Shown: positions 24,115 through 32,783 of the stretch, one piece after another
Numbering within the stretch: the stretch's first letter is position 1
Layout of the letters: each line of letters begins with the position of its first letter
Assembly (NCBI GenBank): GCA_026989535.1
Contig: JALSJD010000251.1
Span: forward strand, 1-36,209
Source of the DNA: Cyclobacteriaceae bacterium
GTDB taxonomy: Bacteria > Bacteroidota > Bacteroidia > Cytophagales > Cyclobacteriaceae
Length of the DNA stretch: 36,209 nucleotides
Direction: 5' to 3'
The notes under the pieces: model-generated
What the model saw: only the letters and a program-made list of their open reading frames with translations
What the model was told of the DNA's origin: nothing
Database searches by the model: none
Translations under genes and position numbers: made by a program

Positions 24115-24657
24115 CTATTGCTTATAATAAGAAATAACAGAGGCCTTTTCGATTACATTGGCATTAAGGTAGTACCCAACCATGGCGGGTGGGGCATTGG
24201 CTTCCAGCTCAATTTTATCAATGCCCAGCGCATACACTGTAAAAATATAGGCGTGTGGCTTGTCGCCTTTGGGTGGGCAGGCTCCGCCATAACCCGATTG
24301 GCCAAATGAGGTAATGCTTTGAGTACAGCCTTCGGGTGCCAAGCCAGTTTCTATATTGCCTGCATTGGTTTTTAGCTCACTAACCGAAACTGGAATATTA
24401 AACACAACCCAATGCCACCACCCACTGCCTGTGGGTGCATCAGGGTCATATACAGTTACTGCAAAACTTTTGGTGCCCTCTGGGGCATTTTGCCAAGCTA
24501 ATTGAGGCGAAATGTTATCACCAAAGCATCCAAAGCCCGAAAACACTTGGGCGCTGGTTATTTGCCCTTGTAAATCGGTGCTTGATAAAGTAAGCCCTTG
24601 CGCAAAAAGACCTGTGGCAAAAAAGACTAATAAAAGAGGTGTGATTAAGTTTTTCAT
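24115..24657 (-). CDS. YbhB/YbcL-family PEBP-like protein, exported
   Basis: Product of 180 residues with a signal peptide (about 1-19, ending GLFAQ). The phosphatidylethanolamine-binding (Raf kinase inhibitor-like) fold is shown by SPQLAWQNAPEGTKSFAV, the ligand-site motif DPDAPTGSGWWHWVVFNIP, and GYGGACPPKGDKPHAYIFTVYAL. The length is normal for bacterial YbhB/YbcL proteins with a signal. The physiological ligand is unknown in bacteria. It is the first gene of a two-gene unit with the MORN lipoprotein. Confidence 0.92.
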   Translation of the reverse strand: MKNLITPLLLVFFATGLFAQGLTLSSTDLQGQITSAQVFSGFGCFGDNISPQLAWQNAPEGTKSFAVTVYDPDAPTGSGWWHWVVFNIPVSVSELKTNAGNIETGLAPEGCTQSITSFGQSGYGGACPPKGDKPHAYIFTVYALGIDKIELEANAPPAMVGYYLNANVIEKASVISYYKQ

Positions 24658-24757
24658 GCTAAAATATTAAACGTTGTACATAAATTATAATTACCCAAAC
24701 AGGGACTTTATAAATGCTGAATTAAACCACTCTCAAATGTTAGGAATAACTCAGTAA

Positions 24758-25816
24758 TTATTCAATTATTTTCGTTTCTGGTAATTTTGGCAATTCTCCG
24801 GTAAGTGAATTTAAAAAAGAAACAATCAACTTTGCGTCTTCATCGCTTAGGTCTTTATCAACCTGTAGTTTGGCCATAATTTTAACAGCTTCACTTAAAT
24901 CCTCTACACTGCCATCATGAAAATAGGGAGCCGTTTGTGCTACATTTCTCAACGAAGGGATTTTGAACATATATTTATCACCTTCCTTTTTCGTAACTTC
25001 ATACCTGCCCATATCTATTGTGCTGCTTTTAGTTAGTTCCCAGTAGTTGTAAAAAGAGCCAAACTTTAAAAGAGAGTGCCCTCCTAGCAATGTACCCGAA
25101 TGGCAGGCTATACATCCTGTTCTCATAAATTTATCTAGTCCGGCTTTTTCTTTGTCTGTTAAAGCATCGGTATTTCCTGCCAAAAAAGAATCAAAAGGAG
25201 AGGGTGTTATTAACATACGCTCAAAGGCTGCTAAAGCATTTTTAATATTAGTATAGTTTATGGGGTTCTGCTCATCAGGAAAAGCAATAGAAAACCCTTT
25301 TTTGTACTCATCAATACCAGATAAGCGGTCTTCCAAAAATTTCTCGTCTGGTATCGCCATTTCCACAGGGTTTAAAATAGGGCCACCTGCTTGTTCTTCC
25401 ACATCTTTAGCTCTTCCGTCCCAAAATTGAGAAAAATGAAGTGCTGCATTTAATACGGTAGGAGAGTTTCTGGTTCCAAAAGAACCCTCATCGTTCCCTG
25501 GCGAAACTGCAAGGTTATCAACCCCAAAGGTTCTTAAATTATGGCAGGAATTACAGCTAATTGTATTATCCTTAGACAAGCGTACATCAAAGAATAGCTT
25601 TTTGCCCAATGCCACTTTTTCATCTGTAAGTATGTTTTCCGGGTTTTCTGCTACTGTTGGCAATATGCCAAAAAGCTGTTGAGCTCTTTCGGTCAATCCT
25701 GCAAATTGATCCGTTTGTTTTACCGTTTTTTGTTCTTCTTCTGGGTTCTTCTTAGTATCTGAGCCACAGCCCAACATTAAAGTTCCAATAAATGCAATAA
25801 CTATTAATTTTTTCAT
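24758..25816 (-). CDS. ccpA: Dihaem cytochrome-c peroxidase (CcpA/MauG family) lipoprotein
   Basis: Product of 352 residues with a lipoprotein signal (MKKLIVIAFIGTLMLGCGSD, Cys17). Two c-type haem motifs are visible: CNSCH at about 88-92 and CIACH at about 235-239. Between and around them are family blocks LGKKLFFDVRLSKDNTISC, FGTRNSPTVLNAALH, QFWDGRAKDVEEQAGGP, and near the C-terminus FKIPSLRNVAQTAPYFHDGSVEDL. The enzyme reduces H2O2 to water in the periplasm using electrons from small cytochromes or quinol-linked donors. It is monocistronic with a promoter upstream. The MauG branch, which modifies proteins, cannot be excluded, but the WDGRA block fits peroxidases well. Confidence 0.93.
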   Translation of the reverse strand: MKKLIVIAFIGTLMLGCGSDTKKNPEEEQKTVKQTDQFAGLTERAQQLFGILPTVAENPENILTDEKVALGKKLFFDVRLSKDNTISCNSCHNLRTFGVDNLAVSPGNDEGSFGTRNSPTVLNAALHFSQFWDGRAKDVEEQAGGPILNPVEMAIPDEKFLEDRLSGIDEYKKGFSIAFPDEQNPINYTNIKNALAAFERMLITPSPFDSFLAGNTDALTDKEKAGLDKFMRTGCIACHSGTLLGGHSLLKFGSFYNYWELTKSSTIDMGRYEVTKKEGDKYMFKIPSLRNVAQTAPYFHDGSVEDLSEAVKIMAKLQVDKDLSDEDAKLIVSFLNSLTGELPKLPETKIIE

Positions 25817-25838
25817 TATTATACAGTTAGGTTTACAG

Positions 25839-25869
25839 TAAAGTTATAACATGATTATTAGAGATTCAA
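25839..25869 (-). promoter_or_regulatory. Putative promoter of the dihaem peroxidase gene
   Basis: On the minus strand TTG (25869-25867), a 20-bp spacer and TAACTTTA (25846-25839) fit the Bacteroidota -33/-7 pattern with one mismatch in the -7 box. Confidence 0.45.
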
Positions 25870-25936
25870 CTATTGCATTATCAATAATCATCAGTAATAA
25901 GGTAAAACCTTAAAAAACCCTCGGAGGAGGGCAGAG

Positions 25937-25959
25937 ATTGCCCTGATTTACGGGGCAAT
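25937..25959 (-). terminator. Stem-loop downstream of the M1 peptidase operon
   Basis: ATTGCCC (25937-25943) and GGGCAAT (25953-25959) form a GC-containing 7-bp stem with a 9-nt loop, 43 bp beyond the first peptidase gene's stop. A short GGAGGAGGG tract and an A-run (T-run on the minus strand) lie beyond it. A terminator is likely but the T-run is not immediate. Confidence 0.4.
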
Positions 25960-26001
25960 AACGATTTGCATTTAGTGTTCCTGCTTTCACAAGAATATTT
26001 A

Positions 26002-28221
26002 TTAATGCGAATCTTTAAATTCCTCTAATTTAGACTTGGCTTCTCGCTTAGGAAAGTAATTATTATTCATTTCTGTATCGCCCGTTTCTTTGTTGGGGTC
26101 GATGGTGATGTTGATTACTTCCTTGCTTTTTACAAACACTTTTTTAGCTTCATTTTCGTTGGAGCGCCAAATTTCTGCAGGTAATTGTTGCACTTCTTTG
26201 GTGCCATCGGCATAAGTCCACTCTATAATAATGGGAGAAACTAAGCCACCTACATTTTTAAACGATAACTCATAAAAATTCTTTCCGTTATAGGTGTTTT
26301 TTATGGCTTCATCGTCCACTCTGGCCATAAACTCACTATAATAACGATCGGGTGTATTGGTAATTACTAATAGATCTGCCCCATTAGAAAAGTCTATATT
26401 ATTGCCGTTCTCATCCTTATTGGTATTCTTTATTTTAGCCGTTTCGTTTTGGCCTTCAATGCTTTTAGAAACTGTATTGGTTGTAAACCAACGCACATTG
26501 GCAAGTTCAATATCCACATAATCAATCGAGTAAAACCAGCCTCTCCAAAACCAATCTAAATCCACCGCAGAGGCATCTTCCATTGTTCTAAAAAAATCGG
26601 CAGGCATTGGGTGTTTAAAAGCCCAACGCTGTGCATACTCTTTAAAAGCAATATCAAATAATTCTGGACCCATAATAGTTTCACGAAGTAAAACAAGGGC
26701 TGCAGAAGGTTTACCATAGGCATTATAACCAAACTGTCTAATCTGCTCCGAGTTCGTCATTATAGGACGGATATAATCGGGGTTGCTCTTCATATAGTGC
26801 GTAATTCCTTTGGGGGTACCCCACGTTAAATCAAAAGTAGGGTAGTATTTAACCAATGTATTATGCTCTAAAAAAGTATTAAGCCCTTCATCCATCCAAG
26901 TCCATTGGCGTTCATCCGAATTGATAATCATTGGAAAATAATTATGCCCTACTTCGTGCACCACAACACCTACCAAGCCTTCAAGTAACTGCTGTGAGTA
27001 TTTGCCCTTTTCATCAGGGCGGCCATAATTAAAGCAAATCATTGGGTACTCCATTCCTTGGTCGGCAGCATGTACTGAAATGGCTACCGGATACGGATAA
27101 TCAATTGTTTTTTCGGAGTAATAACGAAGTGTATTTGCTACTGCCTCTGTAGAGTAATCTGCCCATAATGGATTGCCTTCTTTAGGGTAGAACGACATAG
27201 CTAATGGTTTATGGTTTTCCAATTGAACCGCTACGGCATCCCAAATATATTTACGCGAAGTAGTAAAGGCGAAATCTCTCACATTCTCCGCCTTAAAATG
27301 CCAAGTTTTAGTGCTTGTTTCTTTTGATTTTTCGTTTTTTTTCGCTTCTTTTTCCGTTACTATAAACACAATCTCTTCTGAGTTTTGTGCTTGGCTCCAA
27401 CGTTCTAATTGTTTAACAGTAAGCACTTCTTTTTCGTTTTGCAACCAACCAGTTGAGCCTACAATATGGTCAGAGGGCACGGTAATATTTACTTCAAAAT
27501 CGCCAAAGGTAAGGGCAAACTCTCCTCTACCTAAAAATTGCTTATGCTGCCACCCGTTTACATCATCATAAACAGCCATACGTGGATACCACTGCGCTAA
27601 GGTAAAGGCGTAGTTATCATCTTTAGGAAAATACTCATACCCTCCACGACCATCAATAAGCATACGATCGTACAAATTATACCACCAATCAATGGCGAAC
27701 GAGTAAGACTCGCCCGTAGCCAATGCTGTTGGCATATCAATCCGCATCATTGTTTCTACGATGGTATGCTTTAACTCATTGCCGTTGCCATCTTTAACGG
27801 CCATTATTTTAAAGCCACCATCGTAGCTATTGTAATCATCGGCATAGTGCGTTATAGATTTGGCAGCAATAGAGTCGCGCATCCTACGTGTACCTACTTG
27901 CGTGCTCAATGCATTTTTCTGACGTACATTTTGATCCAATTGTACCCATAAATAATTTAGGGCATTGGGTGAGTTATTGGTGTAGGTAATCTGCTCCGAC
28001 CCTGTTAATTTCAAGGAATTTTCATCGATGGCTACATCAATTTTATAATCTGCTTTTTGTTGCCAGTATTTTATACCCGGTGCTCCCGCTGCATTTCGGT
28101 ATTCGTTAGGAGTAGGTAATTGTGTTCCTAACTGCTCGAACTTGCCTTGCCAGTTTAATTTTTCTTGTGCAGTTGCCATAAAAGGCAGTGCTAGTATGCA
28201 GGCGATTAATAATTTTTTCAT
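26002..28221 (-). CDS. M1-family metallopeptidase (paralogue A)
   Basis: With ATG 28221 as start the product has 739 residues and a clean signal peptide, MKKLLIACILALPFMATAQ; an in-frame ATG at 28284 would add 21 non-signal residues. The gluzincin site is HEVGH at about 422-426, followed 18 residues later by the Glu ligand in WTWMDEGLN. An upstream GMEYPMICF block matches the substrate-binding GxMEN region of M1 enzymes, with Tyr for the Asn-side residue. It would be an exported aminopeptidase-like enzyme. It is roughly two-thirds identical to the next gene, so they arose by tandem duplication. Last gene of the operon with HupE and paralogue B. Confidence 0.93.
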   Translation of the reverse strand: MKKLLIACILALPFMATAQEKLNWQGKFEQLGTQLPTPNEYRNAAGAPGIKYWQQKADYKIDVAIDENSLKLTGSEQITYTNNSPNALNYLWVQLDQNVRQKNALSTQVGTRRMRDSIAAKSITHYADDYNSYDGGFKIMAVKDGNGNELKHTIVETMMRIDMPTALATGESYSFAIDWWYNLYDRMLIDGRGGYEYFPKDDNYAFTLAQWYPRMAVYDDVNGWQHKQFLGRGEFALTFGDFEVNITVPSDHIVGSTGWLQNEKEVLTVKQLERWSQAQNSEEIVFIVTEKEAKKNEKSKETSTKTWHFKAENVRDFAFTTSRKYIWDAVAVQLENHKPLAMSFYPKEGNPLWADYSTEAVANTLRYYSEKTIDYPYPVAISVHAADQGMEYPMICFNYGRPDEKGKYSQQLLEGLVGVVVHEVGHNYFPMIINSDERQWTWMDEGLNTFLEHNTLVKYYPTFDLTWGTPKGITHYMKSNPDYIRPIMTNSEQIRQFGYNAYGKPSAALVLLRETIMGPELFDIAFKEYAQRWAFKHPMPADFFRTMEDASAVDLDWFWRGWFYSIDYVDIELANVRWFTTNTVSKSIEGQNETAKIKNTNKDENGNNIDFSNGADLLVITNTPDRYYSEFMARVDDEAIKNTYNGKNFYELSFKNVGGLVSPIIIEWTYADGTKEVQQLPAEIWRSNENEAKKVFVKSKEVINITIDPNKETGDTEMNNNYFPKREAKSKLEEFKDSH

Positions 28222-28292
28222 ATTGATTACCTTTTTCATCAATGCTAGGCATAGCCTGCTTCGTTTTTGGGCAAGGAGTCGCATTAACGTTA

Positions 28293-30518
28293 TTAATTGT
28301 CCTTAAACTCTTCTAACCTAGATTTCGACTCTTTTTTAGGGAATACATTATTATCCGTATTTACATCCGCTGTTTTTAACTCAGGGTCGATAACGATGCT
28401 TTCCACTTCTTTATCTTTGGCAAATACCTTTTTAACTTGGCTTTCATTCGACCTCCAAATTTCAGCAGGAATCATTTCAATTTCTTTGGTGCCATCGGTA
28501 TAATTCCACTCAATAATTACAGGCATAACAAGCCCTCCATTATTTTTTAAGGTTAATTCATAAAAATTTTTATTTGCATTTTTCTTACGAATAGCCTCAT
28601 CATCTACGGTGTTCATATACTCCCCATAATAATGATCAGGCGTATCTGTAATTACTAAGTTTTCTGGCCCGTTAGAAAAGTCTTTGTTATTACCGTCCTC
28701 GTCTTTATTCGTATTTTCTATTTTACCAGATTGGTTCTGGCCTTCAATGCCTTGCGAAACCGTATCAACTTTAAACCAGCGCACATTGCTTAATTCAATT
28801 TCCACATTATCGATGGTGTAAAACCACCCTTTCCAAAACCAATCTAAATCAATAGCAGAGGCATCTTCCATCGTTCTAAAAAAATCGGCCGGTTCTGGGT
28901 GTTTAAAAGCCCAACGCGTGGCGTATTCTTTAAAGGCATAATCAAATTCTTCTTCCCCCATAATCGTTTCCCTTAAAATGGTTAAAGCGGTTGCGGGTTT
29001 GCCATACGCATTATTCCCAAACTGGATAATTTGCTCCGAATTAGTCATAATTGGGCGAATATAATCAGGGTCGCCCTTCATATAATTAACAATGGTATTG
29101 GGCTCGCCTCTACGCTTAGGCATATCTGGGTAGTTCTCTTTTTGGGTAACGGTTTGCACAAACGTGTTTAACCCTTCGTCCATCCAAGTCCATTGGCGTT
29201 CATCCGAGTTAATAATCATAGGAAAGAAATTATGCCCCACTTCGTGTACTATCACGCCAATCATGCCCCATTTCTTTCTGTCTGAATAAGTGCCATCTTC
29301 TTCTGGTCGCCCAAAGTTGAAGCAAATCATTGGGTACTCCATACCAATACTTGCAGCATGCACAGAAATGGCTACAGGATAGGGGTAATCGATGGTCATT
29401 CGAGAGTAGGTTCTGAGCGTATGCGCTACTGCTTTAGTAGATTCTTTTTCCCATAATGGATTACCTTCTTTGGGGTAATATGACATTGCCAAAGGCTTTT
29501 TGCCATTAATATCTACCATTTGTGCATCCCAAATAAACTTACGTGAGCTTGCAAAAGCAAAATCTCTTACATTCTCGGCTTTAAAATGCCACGTGCGTTT
29601 TTGAGTAGATTTGGCTTTTTCTTTTTTGATGGCCTCGTCTTGGGTTACAATTATCACAATATCTTCTGAGCTTTTCGCTTGCTCAAAACGCTCTTGTTCC
29701 AAATCTGTGAGTACTTCTTTAGGGTTTTGAAGCGAGCCCGTTGAAGCCACAATATGATCGGCAGGCACGGTGATTTCTACATCGTAGTTGCCAAACACCA
29801 AGGCAAATTCACCTCTTCCTAAAAATTGCTTGTTTTGCCATCCTTCTACATCGCTGTAAACTGCCATTCGAGGAAACCACTGTGCAATCGTAAACAGGTA
29901 GTTATCATCTTTAGGAAAATACTCGTAGCCACCTCGGCCACCCATTGCCATACGGTCGTTAATATTATACCACCAATCAATCGAAAATGATACGTTTGCG
30001 CCCGGTTTAAGAGGTTCGGGTAAATTGATGCGCATCATGGTATGATTAACCACATAGCTTAAATCGTTGCCTTTGGCATCTTTTACAGCAGTTAGTTTAA
30101 ACCCGCCATCGTAATCAACATCGTACAACACATATTGTTGCAATATTTTACCCGAAATAGAATCTGATCTTAAGGAAGAGGATGCTACTTGAGGTGTTTG
30201 TGAGGTTTTGGCTCGCATATTTTGGTCGAGCTGTACCCATAAATAGGTTAAATCATCTGGGCTATTATTAAAATAAGTTATGGTTTCAGACCCTGCTATG
30301 GTTTGCTTATCTTCATTAAGCGTTACTTTAATTTTATAGTCAGCTTTTTGCTGCCAATAGGCTTCGCCCGGAGCACCAGAGGCTGTACGATAAGTGTTTG
30401 GTGTTGGCAGTATAGTGCCTAGCTGCTCGAATTTGCCTTGCCAACCAGACTTTTCTTGGGCATTAGCCCAAACAGCCGCTAACAATAGTGTAATTAATAG
30501 GATTATGCGGTTCATCAT
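28293..30518 (-). CDS. M1-family metallopeptidase (paralogue B)
   Basis: Product of 741 residues with a signal peptide (MMNRIILLITLLLAAVWANA). The zinc site HEVGH lies at about 425-429, with Glu448 in WTWMDEGLN, and GMEYPMICF lies upstream. The N-terminal beta domain begins WQGKFEQLGTILPTPNTYR, and the C-terminus ends SRLEEFKDN, both close to paralogue A. Both copies keep all metal and catalytic residues, so both are likely active, perhaps with different specificity. It starts 15 bp after the HupE/UreJ gene and is co-transcribed with it. Confidence 0.93.
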   Translation of the reverse strand: MMNRIILLITLLLAAVWANAQEKSGWQGKFEQLGTILPTPNTYRTASGAPGEAYWQQKADYKIKVTLNEDKQTIAGSETITYFNNSPDDLTYLWVQLDQNMRAKTSQTPQVASSSLRSDSISGKILQQYVLYDVDYDGGFKLTAVKDAKGNDLSYVVNHTMMRINLPEPLKPGANVSFSIDWWYNINDRMAMGGRGGYEYFPKDDNYLFTIAQWFPRMAVYSDVEGWQNKQFLGRGEFALVFGNYDVEITVPADHIVASTGSLQNPKEVLTDLEQERFEQAKSSEDIVIIVTQDEAIKKEKAKSTQKRTWHFKAENVRDFAFASSRKFIWDAQMVDINGKKPLAMSYYPKEGNPLWEKESTKAVAHTLRTYSRMTIDYPYPVAISVHAASIGMEYPMICFNFGRPEEDGTYSDRKKWGMIGVIVHEVGHNFFPMIINSDERQWTWMDEGLNTFVQTVTQKENYPDMPKRRGEPNTIVNYMKGDPDYIRPIMTNSEQIIQFGNNAYGKPATALTILRETIMGEEEFDYAFKEYATRWAFKHPEPADFFRTMEDASAIDLDWFWKGWFYTIDNVEIELSNVRWFKVDTVSQGIEGQNQSGKIENTNKDEDGNNKDFSNGPENLVITDTPDHYYGEYMNTVDDEAIRKKNANKNFYELTLKNNGGLVMPVIIEWNYTDGTKEIEMIPAEIWRSNESQVKKVFAKDKEVESIVIDPELKTADVNTDNNVFPKKESKSRLEEFKDN

Positions 30519-30533
30519 ATTTATAATTTATTC

Positions 30534-31118
30534 TTACCAAAATTTAGTTTCTATCATTAAAGTGGTGGCAATGGCTGCCACGCCTGAGGAAATTATTAGT
30601 TTCCAATCTCTTTTGCTTATGCCAATTATATCTACAAATAAAAAGGATAATACCATAAACGAAAGCACTATTATTATTTGACCCATTTCTAACCCTACAT
30701 TAAACGCCAAGAGCTGTGTAAATATAGTGGTATCGCTGCCTAATAAACTTCGTAAATAATTGGAAAAACCCATCCCGTGGATTAATCCAAAAATAAGGGC
30801 AAGCCAATAGTTAAGCTGTATTTTTTTGGTGCTGTGCTCTGCTCTTTTACGCAGCAAGTTAGCGACTGCTGTAAAAAATATGGTTACGGGTATTAAAAAT
30901 TCGATTAAATCAGCATTAAATTTTATAACATGCAAGGTGGCCAAAGCCAGTGTAATGGAATGACCTATGGTAAAGGCGGTAACTAAAATAAACACGCGCC
31001 TCCAATCTTTTAGCTGATAAATAGTGGTAAGTGCCACTACAAAAAGGATATGGTCGTATCCCCTTACATCAAGGATATGCTCCATTCCTAACTCAAAATA
31101 CAACTTAAAAGTATCCAA
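30534..31118 (-). CDS. HupE/UreJ-family membrane protein
   Basis: Product of 194 residues with about six to seven membrane helices and family motifs: LGMEHILDVRGYDHILFV near the N-terminus, FTIGHSITLALA, and LIFGLIHGMGFSNYL, which carry the conserved His residues. HupE/UreJ proteins are proposed nickel or other metal permeases, but in Bacteroidota this subgroup lies by peptidase genes and its substrate is unknown. The apparent start is TTG at 31118 (MDTFKLYFELG), kept because FxLYFxLG is conserved in the family as I recall it; the next ATG is 31085. First gene of the operon with the two M1 peptidases. Confidence 0.85.
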   Translation of the reverse strand: MDTFKLYFELGMEHILDVRGYDHILFVVALTTIYQLKDWRRVFILVTAFTIGHSITLALATLHVIKFNADLIEFLIPVTIFFTAVANLLRKRAEHSTKKIQLNYWLALIFGLIHGMGFSNYLRSLLGSDTTIFTQLLAFNVGLEMGQIIIVLSFMVLSFLFVDIIGISKRDWKLIISSGVAAIATTLMIETKFW

Positions 31119-31152
31119 TACGCCTGTTCTTAAAAGTCGTAAAATTAATGCT

Positions 31153-31160
31153 TAATTTTG
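31153..31160 (+). promoter_or_regulatory. -7 element upstream of DUF6702 gene
   Basis: TAATTTTG is an exact TAnnTTTG match 31 bp before the ATG at 31192. No clear TTG at the usual spacing. Confidence 0.45.
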
Positions 31161-31191
31161 GGTTTTATTCACCGTTTGTATAAATCAATCA

Positions 31192-31680
31192 ATGATTATT
31201 CTACTATCCATTATTACTTTTTTTGTGAGCCCGTTTATGCATCCGTTTCACGTATCGGTTTGTGAGATAGAACACGATGTTGAAACCAAAGCGATTCAAA
31301 TTTCGGAACGAGTGTTTTTAGACGATTTAGAAGAAACATTGAATAAGGTGTATCATGTAAGGTTAGATATTATGAACCCGGAAGATACTCAATGGAGAGA
31401 CTCACTTGTGCAGCATTATATGCTTTCGCATTTAATAATTACGGTAGATGGTAAGCAAAAAAAACGCAAATACCTGGGCCACGAAATTGAAGAGGATGCC
31501 TTGTGGTGCTATATTGAGTATTATGGGGTTAAAAAAATGAAGGAATTAAGTATTACCAACACTATTTTTTTTGAGGTTTTTGATGACCAAAACACTTTGG
31601 TGCATATAAAATATAATGGAGTTACTAAAAGCAAACGCCTTACTCCACAAAAACCTACCGAGGTTTTTACGTTTGAGTAA
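31192..31680 (+). CDS. DUF6702-family protein
   Basis: Product of 162 residues with an N-terminal hydrophobic segment (MIILLSIITFFVSPFM) acting as signal or anchor, followed immediately by HPFHVSVCEIEH, the signature start of DUF6702. The rest is beta-rich, with RVFLDDLEETLNK and a YLGHEIEEDALWCYIEY block. Family members are Bacteroidota envelope proteins of unknown function, often next to HupE/UreJ and M1 peptidase genes as here. It is divergent from the HupE operon, with a 73-bp shared intergenic region and its own -7 element. Confidence 0.88.
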   Translation: MIILLSIITFFVSPFMHPFHVSVCEIEHDVETKAIQISERVFLDDLEETLNKVYHVRLDIMNPEDTQWRDSLVQHYMLSHLIITVDGKQKKRKYLGHEIEEDALWCYIEYYGVKKMKELSITNTIFFEVFDDQNTLVHIKYNGVTKSKRLTPQKPTEVFTFE

Positions 31681-31692
31681 GTTGGAGATATT

Positions 31693-31712
31693 ATTCTTGC
31701 TTTCGCAGGAAT
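31693..31712. terminator. Bidirectional stem-loop between convergent genes
   Basis: ATTCTTGC (31693-31700) and GCAGGAAT (31705-31712) form an 8-bp stem with one G-T pair and a 4-nt loop, midway in the 41-bp gap between the DUF6702 gene and the outer-membrane barrel gene. There is no strong T-run. Confidence 0.5.
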
Positions 31713-31721
31713 AAAGGTATG

Positions 31722-32486
31722 TTAAAATGTAGAAAGCGATAGGCCAAACGAGAAAGTAGTTGGATTTCTTATGCCTGCTGTTTTATTGCCATCAAAAAAG
31801 TTATTGAGACCCATATAACCCCAAAAGTTAATGGGGCCGTACCCTATTCTGGCCGTAGCACCATACCTAATGGCATTTATATTAAAATTGTACAAATCTT
31901 TAAATTTCTTCTTACTTCCTAATTCTGAATAAACCACTTTTGTTTTTCCGGCAAATCGAAAACCTACTTTTCCTCCAATAGCAAGGTAAAATGCTCTTTT
32001 ATGGTCGTTTTTTCGCGAATGAATCCTAAACTCTAAAGGGATATCAAGGTAATTAATAACCATTTGAGATTTTTTAAGGGCACTAATATTACTAAAATAA
32101 GGTATGTTTTTAATTGAATCAATAATAGTTATTTGCAGCGAATCGGTAAAAGTAACAGGGGCTTCAAATGTATATTTTTCATTGCCTACCCCCGCACCAA
32201 TATTAACCGAAAACCGGGAGTCTCCCAACCTTATATCATACATATAATACAAATTTAAAGTTGGTGAACCCCAAGGTTTGGTGTCCATAACAGGGCTGTT
32301 TTTATCAAAATAGTTGATGCCGTACTCTAACACCAATGCTCCGGGAAAATCGGGGCTAGGGGTATAGCGGTAAGCAGTTGATTCTTTCGCGTCTTTTGCA
32401 GGTTCAGCATTTTCTTGGGCAAAAACAGAGCTGCCCAAACCCGTTAAAATAACTACAAAAAGTATGTATTTCATATATTTATTCAC
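31722..32486 (-). CDS. Outer-membrane beta-barrel protein
   Basis: Product of 254 residues with a signal peptide, MKYILFVVILTGLGSSVFAQ, preceded by MNKY; ATG 32474 is an alternative start with a tighter signal. The mature part shows alternating hydrophobic strands: LVLEYGINYF, TLNLYYMYDIRLG, FSVNIGAGVGNEKYTF, YLDIPLEFRIHSR, FYLAIGGKVGFRFAG, and a terminal TFSFGLSLSTF ending in Phe, typical of barrels inserted by BamA. This resembles the PorT/OmpW-like small barrel group, but no specific family is assigned. It has a -7 element (TATATTTG) upstream and converges with the DUF6702 gene. Confidence 0.8.
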   Translation of the reverse strand: MNKYMKYILFVVILTGLGSSVFAQENAEPAKDAKESTAYRYTPSPDFPGALVLEYGINYFDKNSPVMDTKPWGSPTLNLYYMYDIRLGDSRFSVNIGAGVGNEKYTFEAPVTFTDSLQITIIDSIKNIPYFSNISALKKSQMVINYLDIPLEFRIHSRKNDHKRAFYLAIGGKVGFRFAGKTKVVYSELGSKKKFKDLYNFNINAIRYGATARIGYGPINFWGYMGLNNFFDGNKTAGIRNPTTFSFGLSLSTF

Positions 32487-32552
32487 TCTTCAGTATGTTA
32501 GTATGGAGAAATTATTTTTTATTTTTCAATAAATCTCTTAAATTTTCGCTCG

Positions 32553-32560
32553 CAAATATA
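32553..32560 (-). promoter_or_regulatory. -7 element for the outer-membrane barrel gene
   Basis: The minus-strand reading is TATATTTG, an exact TAnnTTTG match about 66 bp before the ATG. It lies back-to-back with the tRNA promoter. Confidence 0.5.
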
Positions 32561-32579
32561 GCGCTTTTAAAAAAAATAC

Positions 32580-32587
32580 TACATTTG
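32580..32587 (+). promoter_or_regulatory. -7 element for tRNA-Arg
   Basis: TACATTTG is an exact TAnnTTTG match 41 bp before the tRNA. A small hairpin TCCGTT/AACGGA lies just downstream in the leader. Confidence 0.5.
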
Positions 32588-32628
32588 CAGTCCGTTAGAT
32601 AACGGATAATTTAAAATTATATTTTGCT

Positions 32629-32702
32629 GGCCTCGTAGCACAACTGAATAATGCACTTGATTACGGCTCAAGAGATTACAGGTTTGAATCCTGTCGAGGT
32701 CA
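32629..32702 (+). tRNA. tRNA-Arg (anticodon ACG)
   Basis: Full cloverleaf of 74 nt. Acceptor GGCCTCG (32629-32635) pairs with CGAGGTC (32695-32701), with discriminator A. The D arm is GCAC/ATGC with one imperfect pair. The anticodon stem CTTGA/TCAAG encloses loop TTACGGC, anticodon ACG, which would be edited to ICG to read CGN codons. The T arm is ACAGG/CCTGT with loop TTTGAAT. CCA is not encoded. The D loop has GA instead of the usual G18-G19, and the T loop has T instead of C56, which keeps a 19-56 pair. A strong terminator follows. Confidence 0.95.
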
Positions 32703-32712
32703 CTAGAAGCGT

Positions 32713-32740
32713 AAAACCCGATAGAAATATCGGGTTTTTT
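32713..32740 (+). terminator. Rho-independent terminator after tRNA-Arg
   Basis: AAAACCCGATA (32713-32723) and TATCGGGTTTT (32728-32738) form an 11-bp stem capped by a GAAA tetraloop, followed by T residues. It lies 11 nt beyond the tRNA. Confidence 0.9.
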
Positions 32741-32783
32741 GTTAATAATAAAATGCTTTTGAGACCCTAACCTACAATAAACA

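Noticed and set aside
28222-28284. Longer N-terminus for M1 paralogue A
   Set aside because: The extra 21 residues precede a complete signal peptide and are not conserved with paralogue B.
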